Source: Ustilago trichophora | Taxonomy: Eukaryota; Basidiomycota; Ustilaginomycetes; Ustilaginales; Ustilaginaceae | DNA length: 64,000 nucleotides | NCBI GenBank assembly: GCA_900323505.1 | Contig: OOIN01000012.1 | Location: forward strand, 558,001-622,000 | Direction of reading: 5' to 3' | In this document: positions 22,463 through 32,399 of the stretch, piece after piece | How the letters are laid out: each line of letters starts with the position of its first letter | Position numbering within the stretch: the stretch's first letter is position 1 | Notes under the pieces: generated by a model | Databases searched by the model: none | Seen by the model: only the letters and a program-made list of their open reading frames with translations | What the model was told of the DNA's origin: nothing | Made by a program: the position numbers and the translations under genes

Positions 22463-24196
22463 TCACTTGCGACTCTTTTTGGACTGGGAAGGCTTGCCAC
22501 CCTTTCTCTTTGCGTTTCCGTTGATGGGCTTCTTTTGCACTGCTTCCTCCTCCTCCTCTTCATCTTCTTCATCATCGTCCTCGTGCTCGTGCTCGTCATC
22601 CTCAGCTTCACCATCATCATTCTCCGCATCATCCTGGGCACCGCCATTACGTTGCCCTGTCTTGCCACGGCCCTTGGAGCCAACTTCTTGCATCTTTGCC
22701 CATACCTCATCTTCCTCGTCCTCGTCCTCATCCTCCTCTTCTCCCTCCCCACCCACAACTCTACGCCTCTTGAGCTCAGCAGGCAAAACACCGTCCCATA
22801 CAACCGCCGTGGGCGTCGCATGTACGCTCTGACTGCTCGCATTGGCGATCATCTTGCTCCACACCACTTCGCCCTTCTCCGGAGATGCGCCTGCTTTCGG
22901 TACAGCGAGAGCAGCGGGTACTGTAGAGTGCAAACGGACCAGGCTGTCCGAAGAGACTGTCGCCAATGCCTCTGGCTCCGTGTTCTTCTTAGCGCTGTTC
23001 GTGCGGGGGAGAACAGCCATAGAAAGCGTAGCGCCGACCTGACCCATCCCCTTGTAGCCGTACAGCACAGCACCTGTCTGCCAATCCACAGCATATAACT
23101 TGGAGCCGGTGTCGCCGACAAACAGCAGCCCACCATGCTGTGGGTCTAGTGCGGCGGATGACGAGCAGAGGGTCTTAATTGCTCCCTGACCCGCGGGCAC
23201 CACGCGGATCTCGCGAATGTGCTTCCGCGCCGAGTTGGGTTGGAAGACCCGCACCAGCCCATCCTTCGTTCCCACCGCAATGAATGTCTGCTCGCCGACC
23301 GAGCCTGGCTCTCCTTCCTCGGCCGTGTTGGAATTGAGACTGAGAATGCAAGTTGAGGTGATGTTTGCCCGTCGTGGAAGCGACAAGTTGTCATTGGGCA
23401 AGTTCTTTGCGCGCCACACTTCGCCCCAAGCAAGCTCACGGGCTTTGGACTTGGCCTCGAGCTGACGTTTACGTTTCCTCTGCTTGCTGTTGAGACCGGA
23501 CAAATCTTCGGTGGTTCTAATGGATTCGATGCTCATATCAGCCACTGAGTCTTGCGCTTGCTCCGAGAGCGCGGTTGAAATGTGCCATAGGGAGATAGGG
23601 ATGTCTTCTCCACCGTAGCAAAAGTGAGTAGGGTTGGAGGCGGGGTAGAAGCTGACGTGTTGGAGTGGTGATGGGAGATGGTCGAGAACTTTCGCATCGC
23701 CCAATTCAGCCGTGGCCTCCTGCCCACCTGAAACCGAGATGGGGGTGAAGCGGAAGATACCCGAGCTTGTGACGCTATAGACACCCTCAGAGCCAACAGC
23801 AAGACCGATGAATCGCTGAATGCCGGCCTTCATGTGCGTCTCGTGGATGGTGCAGAGGATGCGAGCGCGCAGCTCCGATACTGAGGCGGGAGAGGTGCTG
23901 GTCGATGGCAGGGATTGGTTCACAATTTGAACCACGTCAATGGTGGCATTCTTGCGGGCCATAGCTACGACGTAGACGTCTGAGCCCAGCACGCCGTTGG
24001 CAATGCGCTGTACGGCATGGTCGGAATGTGACTTGAAGTTGGGCAGAATGATAGGTTTTACAGATGGCCCTGCATAGTCCTTGGGAAGAGCGGAGGGAGG
24101 GTCGCACTGAGCGACACGGAGACAGCCGATAGAGTCACCAATATAGATGCGGTGCGACGAGCTGGCGTCCTCCAACAGGGCAGTGTCGTTGGACAT
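22463..24196 (-). CDS. NSA1: NSA1/WDR74-like 60S ribosome biogenesis WD40 protein
   Basis: 577 aa from ATG at 24196. The frame continues upstream only to a TTG, so this is the first true ATG. The opening HRIYIGDSIGCLRVAQ matches the start of Nsa1/WDR74 propellers. Later blades include FIAVGTKDGLVRVFQP, GGLLFVGDTGSKLYAVDW, GYKGMGQVGATLSMAVLP and ALATVSSDSLVRLHS. The C-terminus is a long acidic Glu/Asp tract followed by a basic Lys/Arg tail. In yeast Nsa1 forms a subcomplex with Rix7-removable factors on pre-60S particles in the nucleolus. The acidic tail is longer than usual. It is divergent from NMT and convergent with the Cep57-like gene. Confidence 0.85.
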   Translation of the reverse strand: MSNDTALLEDASSSHRIYIGDSIGCLRVAQCDPPSALPKDYAGPSVKPIILPNFKSHSDHAVQRIANGVLGSDVYVVAMARKNATIDVVQIVNQSLPSTSTSPASVSELRARILCTIHETHMKAGIQRFIGLAVGSEGVYSVTSSGIFRFTPISVSGGQEATAELGDAKVLDHLPSPLQHVSFYPASNPTHFCYGGEDIPISLWHISTALSEQAQDSVADMSIESIRTTEDLSGLNSKQRKRKRQLEAKSKARELAWGEVWRAKNLPNDNLSLPRRANITSTCILSLNSNTAEEGEPGSVGEQTFIAVGTKDGLVRVFQPNSARKHIREIRVVPAGQGAIKTLCSSSAALDPQHGGLLFVGDTGSKLYAVDWQTGAVLYGYKGMGQVGATLSMAVLPRTNSAKKNTEPEALATVSSDSLVRLHSTVPAALAVPKAGASPEKGEVVWSKMIANASSQSVHATPTAVVWDGVLPAELKRRRVVGGEGEEEDEDEDEEDEVWAKMQEVGSKGRGKTGQRNGGAQDDAENDDGEAEDDEHEHEDDDEEDEEEEEEAVQKKPINGNAKRKGGKPSQSKKSRK

Positions 24197-24783
24197 ATTG
24201 TCGAACCCTGCTTCCAGTGCAAGTGTGGAAATCGTCCTGTGTGTTATGTGAGGCTTCGAGAGATGGGCGTGCAAGTAGGTTGAGCTCAGCTGCGATGCAA
24301 GAGCTAGCTAGCTAGCTAAGAAGTCTGCACTTCGAAGGCTTGATAGGGTCTATGTTCGAGTGATTGACGAATATGGTGAGCAAGAGGAAGGTTGCAAGTG
24401 GAGCGGAAGAACTGGCTAGCAATCTGCTCCTTTTGGCTCAGCTTTCTCTCGCAAAGCCCGTACACGGCAGCAAAAATTCGGCATTTCCTCAAAAAGAAAT
24501 CAAATTTCCGTAGAAAAGGTTCCCAACCAACACACAACTTCAGGGCGAAATCTCGGAAGTCGGAATTCCTACTCAGTGCAACACCTCACGCCTCGTGGCG
24601 TTTGGTTGCAACCAATCGTGGACGGCTGTCCGGCTCAAACGAGGGACCGAGCCAGTGGACGGGACTCGATCACGTTGAGCATACACGCAGACTTACGACT
24701 CTTCTCCTTGTCGTTGTCACCCCTTTTCATCATTGCATTCGCTCAACCGCTAGAAGCGGAACCTCTCACACATAGAAGAAAAG
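24197..24783. other. Divergent promoter region, NSA1 / NMT
   Basis: About 590 bp with the motif TCGGAAGTCGG at 24553-24563. No gene-like ORF. A TAGC tetranucleotide repeat occurs at about 24303-24319. Confidence 0.55.
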
Positions 24784-26886
24784 ATGTCGGGAGTCGCTGA
24801 CTCGAGCAAAGGCGCACAAGCTGCTGCTTCAACTTCTTCTGCCCCAGCAGCTCAAGCTTCAAGCAGCAGCGTTGTCCCCGCCACAAATTCGTCTGTTTCC
24901 GTAGCCGACGATGACGACGATGGTAGCGATGATGAAAATGACGAAGACGAGGACCCTTCTGCCACCACCGGAGCCGACGGCCTGACCGCCAAGCAACGCA
25001 AAAAGAAAAAGTCCAAAGCCGCCGCCAAGCTGCGCAAGAAGCTCGGTCTTGCCCCTTCATCCACCACCTCTGCCTCGGAAGGCAAGCTCTTGGCCTCAGG
25101 CAACACCCAAGCGGGCAAGATTAGCGACGACGTTGTGAGCCAAGTGCAAAAGGCTGTTGCCGCAGAGCACGGTACTACGGCCGCCAACTCGGTCACCAAA
25201 GCCAACCTCGCTAAGGTCATGGCCATGATGAATCTGGAGCGTGATGCCATGCTCAAATCGCAAGAGTCCAAGCAAAAGGCCCAAAAGGCGATCGCCGATC
25301 ACAAGTTTTGGAAGACCCAACCTGTCATGAAGCCTACCGACGCTCCCGTTGTGGCGGCCAAGGAGGAAGGTTCTATCGAGGCCAGTGTGCCTCCGGAGCA
25401 GGTTAGACAGGAGCCGTACCCGCTACCCGCCGATTTCGAATGGGTCATGGTCGACGTGGACAATCAAGTCGAGCTGAAGGAGGTTTACGATCTGCTCAGT
25501 GCCAACTACGTCGAGGACGACGATGCAACTTTCCGCTTCGACTACTCGCCCGAATTCCTGCATTGGGTACTCAAACACCCTGGCTACCACAAGACCTGGC
25601 ACATCGGTGTGCGGGTCGTCTCGACCAAGAAGCTGGTCGCTTTTATCAGTGGTATCCCTCATGAGCTCCGTGTCAGAGAAAAGTCCTACCAATCGACCGA
25701 GATCAACTTCCTCTGCGTCCACAAGAAGCTTCGCTCCAAGCGCCTTGCGCCCGTTCTCATCAAAGAAGTCACCCGCCAATGCCATCTCACAGGCGTATTC
25801 CATGCCATCTACACGGTCGGATCTGTTCTACCCACTCCCGTTTCGTGTGCGCGGTACTACCACCGAACCATCAACGCCAAAAAGCTCGCCGAGATCGGAT
25901 TCTCTGCTGTCCCACACAACATGTCGATGGATGCCCATGTCAAACGCTTCGCCCTTCCCTCGGCGCACAACCTTCCCGGTTTGAGAGAGATGGAACGCCG
26001 CGATGTTCCAGCGGTAGGCAAATTGATGCGACGCTACATGCGTCGTTTCGACATGGCTCCCCGATTCAGCGACCATGAAGTGGAGCACATTCTCCTCTCT
26101 GGTAGGGGTAAAGAGGGAACCACCGCAGATGGCGCAAAGGGAGGGGAAAAGCGTAGAGAGGGTCAGGTGACGTGGACTTACGTCGCCGAGAATTCAGAAG
26201 GAAAAATCACGGACATGTTTGCATTCTACTCGTTGCCAAGTAGCATTTTGGATGATGAAAAGCATCAGAGCTTGAATGCCGCTTATCTGTTCTATTACGC
26301 TACAGATGTCGTTTTCCAGAACGACCCTGTCCAACCATCTGCTTCTGCCGAGAGCGCTTCCAGCTCTTCGCCCACCTCGGAGCGCGCCCTGGCTCTGGCA
26401 AGCGGCAAGGCCCCCTGGCAAGCCAACGACCTCACCAACCTCACCCCCGCCGAACTCTCTGACGAATTCTCCGTCACTCCTTGGGATTCCGAGACCCCCG
26501 CCGTCAAAGCCCTACTCAAAGCCCGACTCAACGACCTCATCCAGACGCTCCTCATCATTGCCCGAGATCACGCCTTTGACGTTGTCAACTGCGTTACCGT
26601 CATGGACAACCCACTCTTCCTCCAAGAGCAGAAATTCGGCCCCGGAGACGGCTTCCTTCGCTTCTACCTGTTCAATTGGCGCACAAAGCCCATCGCTGGT
26701 GGTATGGGAGGTAGACCAGGTGAGTCAGAGTTGGATCCGGTCCAACAGTACGCTAAACATTTGGCCAAGAAGGCGGCGGGTGCACAGGACGGGGATGGGG
26801 TCAAGAGCCTGGCTGAGGATCTGATCAGGAAGGCTGCCAGGAACCCGGCTGATGTTGGATCTGGTAATGGCATTGTGATGGTTTAA
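24784..26886 (+). CDS. NMT1: Glycylpeptide N-tetradecanoyltransferase (N-myristoyltransferase)
   Basis: A single exon of 700 aa, against roughly 450-500 in yeast and human enzymes. Residues 1-200 are a Ser/Ala-rich, then acidic, then Lys-rich extension (the KKKKSK-type ribosome-targeting segment known in NMTs). The GNAT-fold core begins at about 215. It includes EVYDLLSANYVEDDDATFRF, HIGVRVVSTKKLVAFISGIP, INFLCVHKKLRSKRLAPVLI and PTPVSCARYYHRTINAKKL. The enzyme transfers myristate from myristoyl-CoA to N-terminal Gly. The second half has two extra inserts, about residues 440-460 and 515-545. About 45 residues also lie between the usual FNWRTKPIAGGM segment and the terminal GNGIVMV. The C-terminal carboxylate is catalytic in the family, and the terminal motif is kept. 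Confidence 0.93.
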   Translation: MSGVADSSKGAQAAASTSSAPAAQASSSSVVPATNSSVSVADDDDDGSDDENDEDEDPSATTGADGLTAKQRKKKKSKAAAKLRKKLGLAPSSTTSASEGKLLASGNTQAGKISDDVVSQVQKAVAAEHGTTAANSVTKANLAKVMAMMNLERDAMLKSQESKQKAQKAIADHKFWKTQPVMKPTDAPVVAAKEEGSIEASVPPEQVRQEPYPLPADFEWVMVDVDNQVELKEVYDLLSANYVEDDDATFRFDYSPEFLHWVLKHPGYHKTWHIGVRVVSTKKLVAFISGIPHELRVREKSYQSTEINFLCVHKKLRSKRLAPVLIKEVTRQCHLTGVFHAIYTVGSVLPTPVSCARYYHRTINAKKLAEIGFSAVPHNMSMDAHVKRFALPSAHNLPGLREMERRDVPAVGKLMRRYMRRFDMAPRFSDHEVEHILLSGRGKEGTTADGAKGGEKRREGQVTWTYVAENSEGKITDMFAFYSLPSSILDDEKHQSLNAAYLFYYATDVVFQNDPVQPSASAESASSSSPTSERALALASGKAPWQANDLTNLTPAELSDEFSVTPWDSETPAVKALLKARLNDLIQTLLIIARDHAFDVVNCVTVMDNPLFLQEQKFGPGDGFLRFYLFNWRTKPIAGGMGGRPGESELDPVQQYAKHLAKKAAGAQDGDGVKSLAEDLIRKAARNPADVGSGNGIVMV

Positions 26887-27023
26887 GGAGAAACCTAGGA
26901 TCTCAACTTCTGCGTTCCACACCGTACTGCAATCCGTTAGAATCACACAGTCACACACATTCAGACTAACGTCGCATCCTATCGACCCGTTCGTCTCGAG
27001 CCATTTCATTTGAGCATTGAGGA

Positions 27024-30000
27024 CTACGAAACACTAGCAGGGCTCAACCAGAGCAGATACACCGTCAAATTGGAACATGCCTGCGCAACCTGGCCCAGCA
27101 TCCTCCTGAGCTCCCTTGGAAATTCGTGCGAGACGGAAATCGTCTTGATCAGCGTCGAAGTGTTGACAATGGCGCGTACAAATTGGTGGCTCTCGTCGAA
27201 TAGCTTGCTGGCCGTTTCCTGAGTGATGTTGTCCGGCGATGCTGCCACACCACGTGTCACTGCATCCATGCCGGATGTGGCATCGGAAATCATGGCGTCA
27301 GGAGCCAAAACAGCAGCAGTGGCTGCGGCTGCGGCTGCGGCTGCGCCCGAAGTGGGGGAGGGAGGATTGGACGGACGCTGTCTCTCTTCCTCTCTGGCTC
27401 GGAGATAGGTTGAGCGGAGTTGCGAAGTGATTGAATCGGTGAGCTGAGCAAGTTGCTTGAGTTCGTTTAGCTTTTGTGTGGGTGCAGAGTTCTCAGTCGA
27501 GTCTGGTTTGGGGACATCTTTACCCTCCGAGGCTTCTTTGCCGCTGTCACTTCCAGTCGAGTGTTCGGTCCTTTCTGCTGCTTCCACTGAGATTTGTGGC
27601 GCAGGAGCCTCTGTGTCATCAGCATGCGATTTTTCCGATTCGCTCGCTGGCTTGTCATCCACGCCTGCCGATCGAAGATGCTCGAACAGCATCGACCACA
27701 CACGAGCCGACAGCTTGGTGATGTTGTCGACCATTTCGAGCAAGTGATCATCGACCGCAATCTTGGGATCTGACACTGCCATGTGCAGCCTGCTGCCTGC
27801 CGCAGTGGTAGCCGCCGCACCTCCGGCAGCTCCAGTCGATTGAGAAGGAGCGTGCTGCTTGGCAGTCCCCGCTGCTGGTGTAGCGGGAGTGCCCACCTGG
27901 CTGCAAGGCGTCATAGCGCCCGTCGAAGCTGCCAAGGGTCCCGTTTCGATGGCTGAGCTGGCATTGGAGCCGGAGCGTTTCTGTCTGGACGAAGTTGGCG
28001 TGCTCATAGCGCCTGGGGTGGCATAGATGTTTCGCTGCGATGCCGTGGCAGCGCTGCCACCGGGTGTGCTCGGCGCAGTCGACTGCATGCCATCTGCTGC
28101 GGCACTGCGCTCAGAAGAGTCGGATTGTGCGAATGTGGCGGCACTGCTGGCGCTGTTGCCCCAACTGGCCTGGCGACGACTTCTCGCACCGCGTGCTGGC
28201 GTACTGTAGGCCGAGGCTGCTTGCAAGTCCCCAAGGTTGAACGGAGGCTGATTGCTGGCGCTGGGCGTCATGGCCGCTCCCTGTGCCAGGTCTTGTGCGC
28301 TGAAAGAGCCAGCATGACGACGACGGCTAGGACCTCGAGCAAGGTAGGGTCGGCTTCCGGCACGGACCGGCGTAGAAGCCTCTGCTATGCTTGGAAGCGT
28401 TGGCGTGGATCCGCTGCTTGTGTTGCTGATACTCTTCTGAACGAGGGTACCTGCTCGTGTGGACGGCAGCGTAGCCTTTTCAGTGGCAACAGAGGCAGCA
28501 GCAAGGGCGGCATCAGAGGACGCCGTGGAACTGGCATCCAGGTCTGCTTGTGTTAAATACGGCTGCACCGCTTCAACCAGCGGCGCCATCTCGGTCCAAC
28601 TGTTGCTGACTTCGACCATGCTGCCATAGAGCATTAGCAACAAGGTTCGCGCATACCGAACATCTGAGCTGCTCTGCAGCGCACGAAGCTGAAGTTGAAG
28701 CACGCTGACCAGTTTGCGGAACGTGATGACCGAGTCTTTGCAGGTGACAAGGACACCACGGATGATAATCGGATCCGGCGTACCCCGACGAGATAGAGAA
28801 TCAAACCGATCTAACGCGTTGATCAGGTTACCCACCGAACCGTTGGAAATGTCGAGCAGTCGGTGGAATTGGCCAGAGATTCTCTCATCGATGACAGGAG
28901 TCATGAACTGGCCGATGGCCGCATGAATCTGCGAAAGCGCAAAGAGGACGCCGCGCGTGCCGTCGACAAACTTGAGGACGGGAGCGGGAACTGCCTTGGA
29001 AATAGTCGAAGGCGGTAGCGTTGACAGGCGACGGAAGTAACTGTTGCGCTCTTGGTCTGCGGCAGTGCGCGAGCCATTGACGGTCGGAGAGGCTGAGCGC
29101 GACGGCCAGTTGTTGTCGGCTCGATCGGATGCCATTCTCCCATGGCCGACATCAAAGCGGGGTGGTGTATTGTTGCTGTAACCAGCTCGCGCAGCAAGCG
29201 CTGCAGCAGCTGCTTCGGCCGCAGCTTGTGTCGCTCCGACGGTTGGCAAGCTGAGTTTGCGAAGTCCACCTCCCTGACTCGAGCCAGCACCAAGATGTGC
29301 CGTATTGTGGCCTCCGTGGTTTGTGAATCCGCTTGCTGTGCCCTCAGTCCCTTGGCGAGCTGACGGTCCAACGACGTTTCCCAGACTTGGTCGAGGCATC
29401 CGACGTGTCTGCAGCAGCGGTTTTCTTGTGGAAGGCTGTGCGACAGCGCTGTAGTTTTGAGAAGATCCTGCATCACTTGCAGCAGCAGAGGATGCTATAG
29501 ATTGACTGCGATCCCTGCTCATCTCGTTGTGAATCTGCACGCTTCCTTGCGGTGCCCTTGCGGGGGGGAGTTGCTCGGCCAAGACATCCCTGCGCTCTTG
29601 CAAGATGTCTTCGTGGCTCTTGCGGAGGTCAGGGAGCGACTTTTTGCTCTTGAGAGAACGGCGGCCCTCCATTTGATGTGTCGCTGCAATGTCTTGAACG
29701 ACAGAATGCGAGTTATTCCGGGCATGTTGGCGGGCATCGGCATCGTCTGCAGTGACTTGGCTGCCCATGATGCCCACGGGCCTACGAAGATGCCCAGACA
29801 TGGCTGCCTGCAGTGACTGCGAGTCCAAGGTCGGCTGCTGCTCAGAGTGGACATCTTGCATTTGCTCTGATGGTGAGACGGGAAGCACCGCAACCTGTCT
29901 GTACTGGGGCGAGCCAGATGCGACCGGATGAGCAAGAGTGTCTGACTCGTCATCATGGAAGGGAGGCTGCGGAATCAACGGAGGAAGGAGACCGGTGTCT

Positions 30001-31418
30001 GCTGCTGGGGATTCGCTTGAGCCTGATTCGGTCGGGGCTTGCGAGGCCAAAGCCACATTGTCGGCTTCGGGTCTCAGCGTGCGATCCGACACGCTCTCTG
30101 GCACTTGGACTTGAAGTGACATGAGTCCATCCGAGGGCTCTGTCGGGAGTTGGGCAACGTCTGCCTTTGTAGGACTCGCAAAGTCGGCGATGGCCCCGTG
30201 CTGGACTCTCGCTTCTTCGAGCTGCTCAACGATGGCAGTAGGCTGGTCTGCTGCAATCTCTGCACTTGTCCGAGGTTGATTGGCGGGATCCATGATCCAT
30301 GAGCGTAGCTTGGCAATCCATACGAGCATTTGCCGGTCCTCGAAGCGTTTTGCTTTTTCGCGCTCAGCTGCGGCTGAGCTGCCGGAGGAGGATGGCGGCT
30401 TGGGCGGCGCTACATTGGGCATCTTGGAGATGTGAGGTGGAGGCCATTCTAGTGGATTGTTGTCGAGTTTGAGGATGCGCAGATGCTTCATATTGCCGAC
30501 CCAGGTGGGAAGCTCTGTGAGACGATTTGCGTTCATCGACAGAACACGCAGGGCGAGGAGGCGACCTGGCTCCTTGGGCAGCTTGCGGATCTTGTTGCGG
30601 CTGAGATCGAGAATCTCGAGATTGGGCATCTTGGTGACGCAGTCAGGAAAGTGAGCAAAGTTGTTGGCACGAATATTGAGATAGCGGAGGCTATGAAGAT
30701 CTGCAAAGTTGTCGGGTAGTCTGGTGATGTGATTGTAGCCGAGAGCGAGTCGGACAACCTCGTGTCTGATCAAGTCGACCAAAGCATTAGGAACGCGGTC
30801 GATGCGCTTGTGACACAGGTCAAGGGTATCTATGGAGTATGCGCTGTCGCCGCCATCCTTGGATTGGTTTGAACGATCACGGCCAGAAGTGGATGAGGTC
30901 TTGTGATGTGTCTCTGAGCCATTTGTTTTGGCTTTCGTGCGCTTGTCGTTGACGAATCCCAACAATTCAGCCTCGGAAATGGAACGCTGATTCGGATTGG
31001 AAGTTGAAGATGAGCCGTTTGCTGATGCAGAAGTACCTTCCGCCGAGGGCGCTGCGGGATGTTGTATGATTTGGGAGGTGTAAAGGGACGACGAAGAAGG
31101 CAGACTGATGGAGTCCAACGCACGCGACTGTGCATCAAAGGATGAGGTGGAGGGCGTGCTTGGGAAGCCTCTATAGCCCTGTGAGAGATCAGCTTGATGA
31201 GAAGAGTCCAAGGTGCTCCATTGTGAAGCGCTGTTGTAGTCGTGATGAGGGGCGTAAGAGCGATACGAAGCAGCTGCGCCTGACCTTCCTGCACCTATTC
31301 CTGCCATACCAGCCGACGCGCTCGGGGTGGGACCCCTCGACGTGGTGTCCGTGCTAGTAGCTGAATTGGAAGGATTGGCGGCAATTGGTGCCCTTGCTCC
31401 CCTTTGACCGACATGCAT
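27024..31418 (-). CDS. SOG2: SOG2-like leucine-rich-repeat protein of the RAM (morphogenesis) pathway
   Basis: A single exon encodes 1464 aa. A disordered N-terminus leads into leucine-rich repeats at about residues 200-330 (LVRLALGYNHITRLPDNF-type units, LEILDLSRNKIRKLP, LRVLSMNANRLTELPTWVGN). A long Ser/Pro-rich linker follows. From about residue 800 comes the SOG2-type region (PAPVLKFVDGTRGVLFALSQ, ITFRKLVSVLQLQLRALQSS), with its last conserved helices near the C-terminus (FDESHQFVRAIVNTSTLIKT, ELRRMLGQVAQACSNLTVYL). In yeast Sog2 binds Kic1 and acts upstream of the Cbk1 kinase in polarised growth and cell separation. It converges tightly on NMT, with 137 bp between the stops. Confidence 0.9.
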   Translation of the reverse strand: MHVGQRGARAPIAANPSNSATSTDTTSRGPTPSASAGMAGIGAGRSGAAASYRSYAPHHDYNSASQWSTLDSSHQADLSQGYRGFPSTPSTSSFDAQSRALDSISLPSSSSLYTSQIIQHPAAPSAEGTSASANGSSSTSNPNQRSISEAELLGFVNDKRTKAKTNGSETHHKTSSTSGRDRSNQSKDGGDSAYSIDTLDLCHKRIDRVPNALVDLIRHEVVRLALGYNHITRLPDNFADLHSLRYLNIRANNFAHFPDCVTKMPNLEILDLSRNKIRKLPKEPGRLLALRVLSMNANRLTELPTWVGNMKHLRILKLDNNPLEWPPPHISKMPNVAPPKPPSSSGSSAAAEREKAKRFEDRQMLVWIAKLRSWIMDPANQPRTSAEIAADQPTAIVEQLEEARVQHGAIADFASPTKADVAQLPTEPSDGLMSLQVQVPESVSDRTLRPEADNVALASQAPTESGSSESPAADTGLLPPLIPQPPFHDDESDTLAHPVASGSPQYRQVAVLPVSPSEQMQDVHSEQQPTLDSQSLQAAMSGHLRRPVGIMGSQVTADDADARQHARNNSHSVVQDIAATHQMEGRRSLKSKKSLPDLRKSHEDILQERRDVLAEQLPPARAPQGSVQIHNEMSRDRSQSIASSAAASDAGSSQNYSAVAQPSTRKPLLQTRRMPRPSLGNVVGPSARQGTEGTASGFTNHGGHNTAHLGAGSSQGGGLRKLSLPTVGATQAAAEAAAAALAARAGYSNNTPPRFDVGHGRMASDRADNNWPSRSASPTVNGSRTAADQERNSYFRRLSTLPPSTISKAVPAPVLKFVDGTRGVLFALSQIHAAIGQFMTPVIDERISGQFHRLLDISNGSVGNLINALDRFDSLSRRGTPDPIIIRGVLVTCKDSVITFRKLVSVLQLQLRALQSSSDVRYARTLLLMLYGSMVEVSNSWTEMAPLVEAVQPYLTQADLDASSTASSDAALAAASVATEKATLPSTRAGTLVQKSISNTSSGSTPTLPSIAEASTPVRAGSRPYLARGPSRRRHAGSFSAQDLAQGAAMTPSASNQPPFNLGDLQAASAYSTPARGARSRRQASWGNSASSAATFAQSDSSERSAAADGMQSTAPSTPGGSAATASQRNIYATPGAMSTPTSSRQKRSGSNASSAIETGPLAASTGAMTPCSQVGTPATPAAGTAKQHAPSQSTGAAGGAAATTAAGSRLHMAVSDPKIAVDDHLLEMVDNITKLSARVWSMLFEHLRSAGVDDKPASESEKSHADDTEAPAPQISVEAAERTEHSTGSDSGKEASEGKDVPKPDSTENSAPTQKLNELKQLAQLTDSITSQLRSTYLRAREEERQRPSNPPSPTSGAAAAAAAATAAVLAPDAMISDATSGMDAVTRGVAASPDNITQETASKLFDESHQFVRAIVNTSTLIKTISVSHEFPRELRRMLGQVAQACSNLTVYLLWLSPASVS

Positions 31419-32399
31419 CCTGAATCCAACTGAAGCGGAGAGTGTCTATGTCTAGATATTCCAGACGCGCCGTGCGATGGAGAGCGAGTCAGGGGTAGGC
31501 CATGCTGACTTGATCGTGTAACGGTCGGGGGCACGCCCGCCCAGAATGGTTGGGCTGAAAAAGATCACAGCTCTTTTACGCTCGATATGAGAGGAAGCAC
31601 TGATATGCTTCTTTCGTGATGTGGTTGAGAAGGATCAAAAAAGTGGTCGAATGAATTTGTACTGAAGCTAAGATCCGGAAGAGTGTACGACCTGGAATCG
31701 ATGATTTCCTCGTGTAGATCGTTGTGTGAGCAATATGGTGCAGCAATCTGAGCTGAAATACTTGAGCTGGTAGAATTATGTAGGTGTGCTGGGCGATGAT
31801 GGTCTTGTATAATGAGGAGAAAGAAGGATAGCCCTGCTTCTGTGGGCTGATGATGTTTTGAGGAGTGCAGCGGCTAAAACAAGCAAAAGCAAAAGCAAGC
31901 GGTGCTCGCTTGACGGCGGTTGCATCTTTGCTGCCAGTGTACTGAGTGAGGTTTTGGCCGTCCTTCGTCTCACTCAAGATAGCCTCGGCAAGCTCGATTA
32001 TCGCCACTTTTATGCACGTGTGCATGAGCTTGCATATACAAGTTGAGTCGAGCTCAATTCGGCCTTCGTCTCACCACAAAAACATAGGAGACTTGTGTCA
32101 GTCTCTCTCAACCCTGTCGTCGAGCTCACTTCCGTGCGTTTGTATGTAATTTCTCTCAATGTAACACCTTTTTGATGATCTCGATTACAAAGCATGAGTG
32201 GAATGTGCAAGTACAATCTAAGTGTGGTGAGAATTGAGCAAGTTATGTATTGTTCCGTCGCAATTGAGTGTACAATGGTAGTACTACCATCATATCAGCC
32301 CTTCCCCGCCCTAACCCACAATTCGGTACAACCTTATTCGCTGTTTATCCGCTGTTTGTTCCGAGCTCCGGTGGGAAACGGAGCTTGCTCGACGCGATC
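31419..32399. other. Intergenic region between SOG2 and the transposon
   Basis: No protein-like ORF is supported. The stretch presumably contains the SOG2 promoter and the left end of the transposable element. I could not recognise a terminal inverted repeat by eye. Confidence 0.5.

Noticed and set aside
24197..24274. 26-codon upstream extension of NSA1
   Set aside because: It begins with TTG, not ATG, and the family similarity begins just after the ATG at 24196.
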